From assembly GCF_000019845.1 (NCBI RefSeq), contig NC_010581.1, forward strand, positions 1,803,501-1,867,500: 64,000 bases of DNA, given 5' to 3'. Made by a program: the position numbers and the translations under genes. The notes beneath the pieces are model-generated. The model was not told the DNA's origin. It was given only the letters and a program-made list of their open reading frames with translations, and searched no databases. Positions 61,254 to 64,000 of the stretch are shown here, one piece after another. Origin of the DNA: Beijerinckia indica subsp. indica ATCC 9039 (GTDB lineage Bacteria; Pseudomonadota; Alphaproteobacteria; Rhizobiales; Beijerinckiaceae). The first letter of the stretch is position 1. Each line of letters begins with the position of its first letter.

Positions 61254-61832
61254 TTATTTCTCTAACAATGGGCCTGTATGCAGCTTTTGAGTGAGGCGTC
61301 TGAATATCCGCAGCAAATGCTCTGAATCTTGCGTGACGCGAATCATAATTAAGGCTCCCTGCAAATCAGACACAAAGCCACCAGCGAGAGACTCAGCTTC
61401 TTCAAACCCGTATGCCTTGGAAAAAATAGCGATGTAAGCATTTGACCAGGATTCAAAATAGTACCGTATCGGGACAACGAATGCCGGAATAGAATCAATT
61501 TGTTCGATCGTGAAATTTGCGAATAGACAACCACCAGAACCAACAGAATAATATCTTTCAATCATTTTATTCATATTCAAGAGCTGTATTTCGGGCAAAA
61601 GAGCATCGTCATAGGCATAAACAAAAACAGAACTGTCAAAATAAGTTTGCACTTCTGCCATAACAGCTAAGGCAAGCTCTTCTTTGCTAGAGAAATGATG
61701 ATATAATGCAGGCTTTTGAACATGGCATATCTCTGCAACGTCACTCATGGATGTAGCATGATAGCCTTTATATCTAAAAAGAGATTCTGCCGCGGATAGA
61801 ATATCCTTATAGCGACTTGTATCATGCTGCAT
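61254..61832 (-). CDS. TetR-family transcriptional regulator
   Basis: A 192-residue regulator with an orthodox N-terminal DNA-binding domain: DILSAAESLFRYKGYHATSMSDVAEICHVQKPALYHHFSSKEEL, read in parts at residues 9-52. The C-terminal ligand domain contains GSGGCLFANFTIEQID and GFVSDLQGALIMIRV, shared with its paralogue downstream. It is the best candidate to bind the tandem operators at 60039-60080. Its own upstream region (61833-62000) shows no copy of that operator, so it is perhaps not autoregulated. The DNA is AT-rich, suggesting acquisition of the block. Confidence 0.9.
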   Translation of the reverse strand: MQHDTSRYKDILSAAESLFRYKGYHATSMSDVAEICHVQKPALYHHFSSKEELALAVMAEVQTYFDSSVFVYAYDDALLPEIQLLNMNKMIERYYSVGSGGCLFANFTIEQIDSIPAFVVPIRYYFESWSNAYIAIFSKAYGFEEAESLAGGFVSDLQGALIMIRVTQDSEHLLRIFRRLTQKLHTGPLLEK

Positions 61833-62699
61833 GTGTTCTGACTCTTATTCACCGTTATCTAGTCATTACAATGAAATGGTGCAAAATTGAGACTATGATA
61901 CAAAGTGTGTCTATACAGTCTATCTACGCACTAAATACTTTATTTAGCTTATATATAAGCCTTAAATATTTAACTCATTTGTTGTGAATCATTCCTCCGA
62001 GACTATCATTGGGAGTTAATTACGTCGTCGGTAAGACGATCGACGGTTGCGTGAGTTCGGAACAAAATTGTGAAATTTTTCTGACTTAAATAGTCTTTTG
62101 AAGGTCAAGGCAATACTCAAGCGGAAATTTTCATTCAAGGAAGATCCGTAGACATTGGCGTAGAGATGATAATAGCCGAAAAGCTGCCTCTCAAACTCAA
62201 AAACCCTTTTGATGAACCTTTGCGCCGGCCTTTCTATGAGGATCAGGCCACACGATCATCACATTGATGATCTGGGCAATGTTGGGCATAGCTTTCTCTG
62301 TCATTCAGCCGATTTGGAAATCTCAATCCATGGAAAAAGTTACTGATACGATCGTGATACAGCATCGGACCGCTTGCTGCTATCGACAAAGCCGTTCACA
62401 AATTCGACAGCTTTTTCATCCATGCGCAATTTATCGGGATTTCGTTGTGCTACCTGACAGTCAATCGGGTTTATAGTCTGTCGTTCATACACGAGACATG
62501 ATTGGCGTCCCACGCTAGGAGTCCCTGATCAAATCCCGTTCAAACCTAACTTTTGAGATTCTAGAAAGGGGTTCTCGCAAGGCGCCACGCGCGCTAAAGC
62601 TCTAGCTCCCGATACCTTTACACGAGTCAACGCGAAGCGGATCTTTTGAAGACAAAGGGTCGCGAACCATCTTCAACGCGGATCGCGCGGAGTCCTTTC
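61833..62699. other. Gene-poor AT-rich region before the glycosyltransferase
   Basis: An 867-bp gap. Short frames (for example 62264-62476) overlap without ribosome-binding sites. Around 62370-62480 one frame reads AIDKAVHKFDSFFIHAQFIG, which looks protein-like and may be a gene remnant, but I cannot name it. CGTCGTCGGTAAGACGATCGACG near 62021 can form a small hairpin. Confidence 0.4.
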
Positions 62700-63695
62700 A
62701 TGGCAAGCTTGCAAGAACAATCAGAACATAGATCAGGGTTGCCTGAGTTGAGCATTATCGTGCCGGTCTTCAACGAGGCGGAGAATATTTGTCCTTTTCT
62801 CGGGAGGCTCACGCCGATCCTTACGTCTTGCACACGGTCCCATGAGATCATTTTCGTCGATGACGGGTCCCGTGACGAGACTCTGAAAATCTTGCATGCC
62901 GCGCATGAGGCCGATCACACGGTTGGTATCGTTTCGCTCAGCCGCAATTTCGGCAAGGAAATCGCCATCGCCGCTGGTCTTGATCACGCTCGGGGAGAAG
63001 CCAGCGTCATTCTCGACGCCGATTTGCAGCATCCTCCGGAAATGATTGCAACCTTCGTCAAATTTTGGCGTCAGGGTTATAAGAACGTCTATGGCCAAAG
63101 GATCGATCGCAAGGCGGATAGTCCGCTCCGGCGCATGCTGACGCATCGCTTCTATAAATTATTTGGCCAATTCGGCGAGACGCGCCTGCCCGAAGGGGCT
63201 GGTGATTTCCGCCTGCTCGACGCCCAGGCCGTCAAGGCTCTCTTGCAGATGCGTGAACATGCGCGCTTTTCCAAGGGGCTCTATGCATGGATCGGTTTCA
63301 AATCGATCGGCGTGCCTTTTCATGTCGAGGACCGCGCTTATGGCGTTTCCAAATTCAGCTATCGGAAATTGACCCGTTTCGCGCTCGACGGATTGATGTC
63401 CTTCAGCACCCTGCCCTTGGAGGTCTGGACCTATCTCGGCACTTTCATTTCTTTGCTTGCCCTTGCGGCGGCCGTTTATTTCATCGGCGAGACCCTGGTG
63501 CTGGGCGTCAGCGTTCCAGGTTATGCCTCGTTGATCGTGTCGATCACCTTCTTCGCCGGCGTGCAATTGCTTTCGCTTGGTATTCTCGGCGAATATATCG
63601 GCCGGATCTTTACCGAGGTGAAACGGCGCCCGCTTTATCTTGTGCAGGAATTTGTCGGCCCAGACCATCATCCTGCCAAGGTTAAAAAGCCCTGA
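62700..63695 (+). CDS. Polyprenyl-phosphate glycosyltransferase, family 2 (DPMS/GtrB/ArnC-like)
   Basis: A 331-residue protein from the ATG at 62700; a TTG at 62646 would add 18 residues. The GT-A domain has LSIIVPVFNEAENICPFLG, FVDDGSRDETL, LSRNFGKEIAIAAGLDHA and the metal motif DADLQHPPE. Then comes RKADSPLRRMLTHRFYKLF, and two C-terminal helices (FISLLALAAAVYFIGETL and IVSITFFAGVQLLSLGILGEYIGRI). This two-helix form is that of GtrB/ArnC/YkoT enzymes, which load a sugar onto undecaprenyl phosphate at the inner membrane. The sugar is unknown. murJ begins 77 bp downstream on the same strand. Confidence 0.9.
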   Translation: MASLQEQSEHRSGLPELSIIVPVFNEAENICPFLGRLTPILTSCTRSHEIIFVDDGSRDETLKILHAAHEADHTVGIVSLSRNFGKEIAIAAGLDHARGEASVILDADLQHPPEMIATFVKFWRQGYKNVYGQRIDRKADSPLRRMLTHRFYKLFGQFGETRLPEGAGDFRLLDAQAVKALLQMREHARFSKGLYAWIGFKSIGVPFHVEDRAYGVSKFSYRKLTRFALDGLMSFSTLPLEVWTYLGTFISLLALAAAVYFIGETLVLGVSVPGYASLIVSITFFAGVQLLSLGILGEYIGRIFTEVKRRPLYLVQEFVGPDHHPAKVKKP

Positions 63696-63772
63696 TCATC
63701 TTGCGGGAAAGCTTTCTTCCCTCCTGATGCTGTCACCCCTTTCTCGTAAAGCCTGCCGGACCCAGAGCGCAC

Positions 63773-64000
63773 ATGTATAAAAACCTGCTTTCCGTCGGCG
63801 GACTGACGCTCCTCTCGCGCGGGACGGGTTTTTTACGGGATGTTCTCTTTGCCGCCGCCTTCGGCTCCGGCCTGATCGCGGAGGCCTATCTCGTGGCCTT
63901 TCGCCTGCCCAATCATTTCCGGACGATTTTTGGCGAGGGCGCCTTTTCCGCCGCCTATGTGCCTTGCTACGCGCAAGTACTTGAAAGCCAAGGAAAAGAG
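63773..64000 (+). CDS. murJ: Lipid II flippase MurJ, N-terminal part (runs off the window)
   Basis: The last 76 codons of the window open with MYKNLLSVGGLTLLSRGTGF, then LRDVLFAAAFGSGLIAEAYL, VAFRLPNHFRTIFGEGAFSA and AYVPCY. This is the first two helices of the MurJ/MviN family, which carries the peptidoglycan precursor lipid II across the inner membrane. The RLPN and FGEGAFSAAYVP motifs are almost diagnostic. The gene continues beyond 64000, so only the N-terminus can be judged. No stop is present in this part. Confidence 0.93.
   Translation, partial: MYKNLLSVGGLTLLSRGTGFLRDVLFAAAFGSGLIAEAYLVAFRLPNHFRTIFGEGAFSAAYVPCYAQVLESQGKE

Overview
The window is chromosomal DNA of a GC-rich alphaproteobacterium of the order Hyphomicrobiales, most likely a free-living nitrogen fixer near Beijerinckiaceae (Beijerinckia, Methylocella, Methylocapsa). 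The assignment is an inference from gene content: a complete nifK, an aapJQMP amino-acid transporter, a MucR/Ros regulator near sufE and a DUF5330-like gene, a DivJ/PleC-type kinase, and several small Rhizobiales-type proteins. There is no rRNA, phage or CRISPR array. One tRNA (Leu, anticodon GAG) is present.

Layout. 0.3-5 kb: a small secreted protein and the aapJQMP operon (minus strand). 5.3-9.5 kb: a filamentous-haemagglutinin-type protein with GLUG-like repeats, cystathionine beta-lyase and an anchored hypothetical protein. 9.5-14.4 kb: an accessory block with a 48-bp perfect palindrome, a GNAT acetyltransferase, a structured intergenic element, nifK without nifH or nifD beside it, two hypothetical genes and an internally deleted IS481-type transposase. 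14.5-25.6 kb: DUF983 protein, a divergent acid phosphatase/di-haem peroxidase pair, patatin, a tiny ORF with an extreme Shine-Dalgarno sequence, GH25 lipoprotein, a fused-permease ABC transporter and a glycosyltransferase. 25.6-35.8 kb: MgtE, polysaccharide deacetylase, tRNA-Leu, LipB, an unknown protein, a MarR/VOC divergent pair, a YcgN-type protein and PBP1A. 36-42.8 kb: a YjhX/YjhQ-like toxin-antitoxin pair, AroA and three DUF1254/DUF1214 genes. 42.8-58.8 kb: a gene-poor kilobase, then HerA-like ATPase, Pit phosphate transporter, sensor kinase, SufE, MucR, MsrB, oligopeptidase and SodB. 58.8-64 kb: ChbG/HpnK-type deacetylase, an AT-rich block with two paralogous TetR regulators and a small gene behind twin TetR-type operators, then a polyprenyl-phosphate glycosyltransferase and the start of murJ.

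Most genes are stand-alone housekeeping functions. The clearest functional units are the aap transporter, the YjhX/YjhQ pair, the divergently regulated VOC protein and the TetR block. The points most worth following are the nifK carrying the Tyr99/Ala188 P-cluster combination, the TetR block, the small ORF at 19.76 kb and a dispersed intergenic repeat whose two best copies are about 60 nt long.
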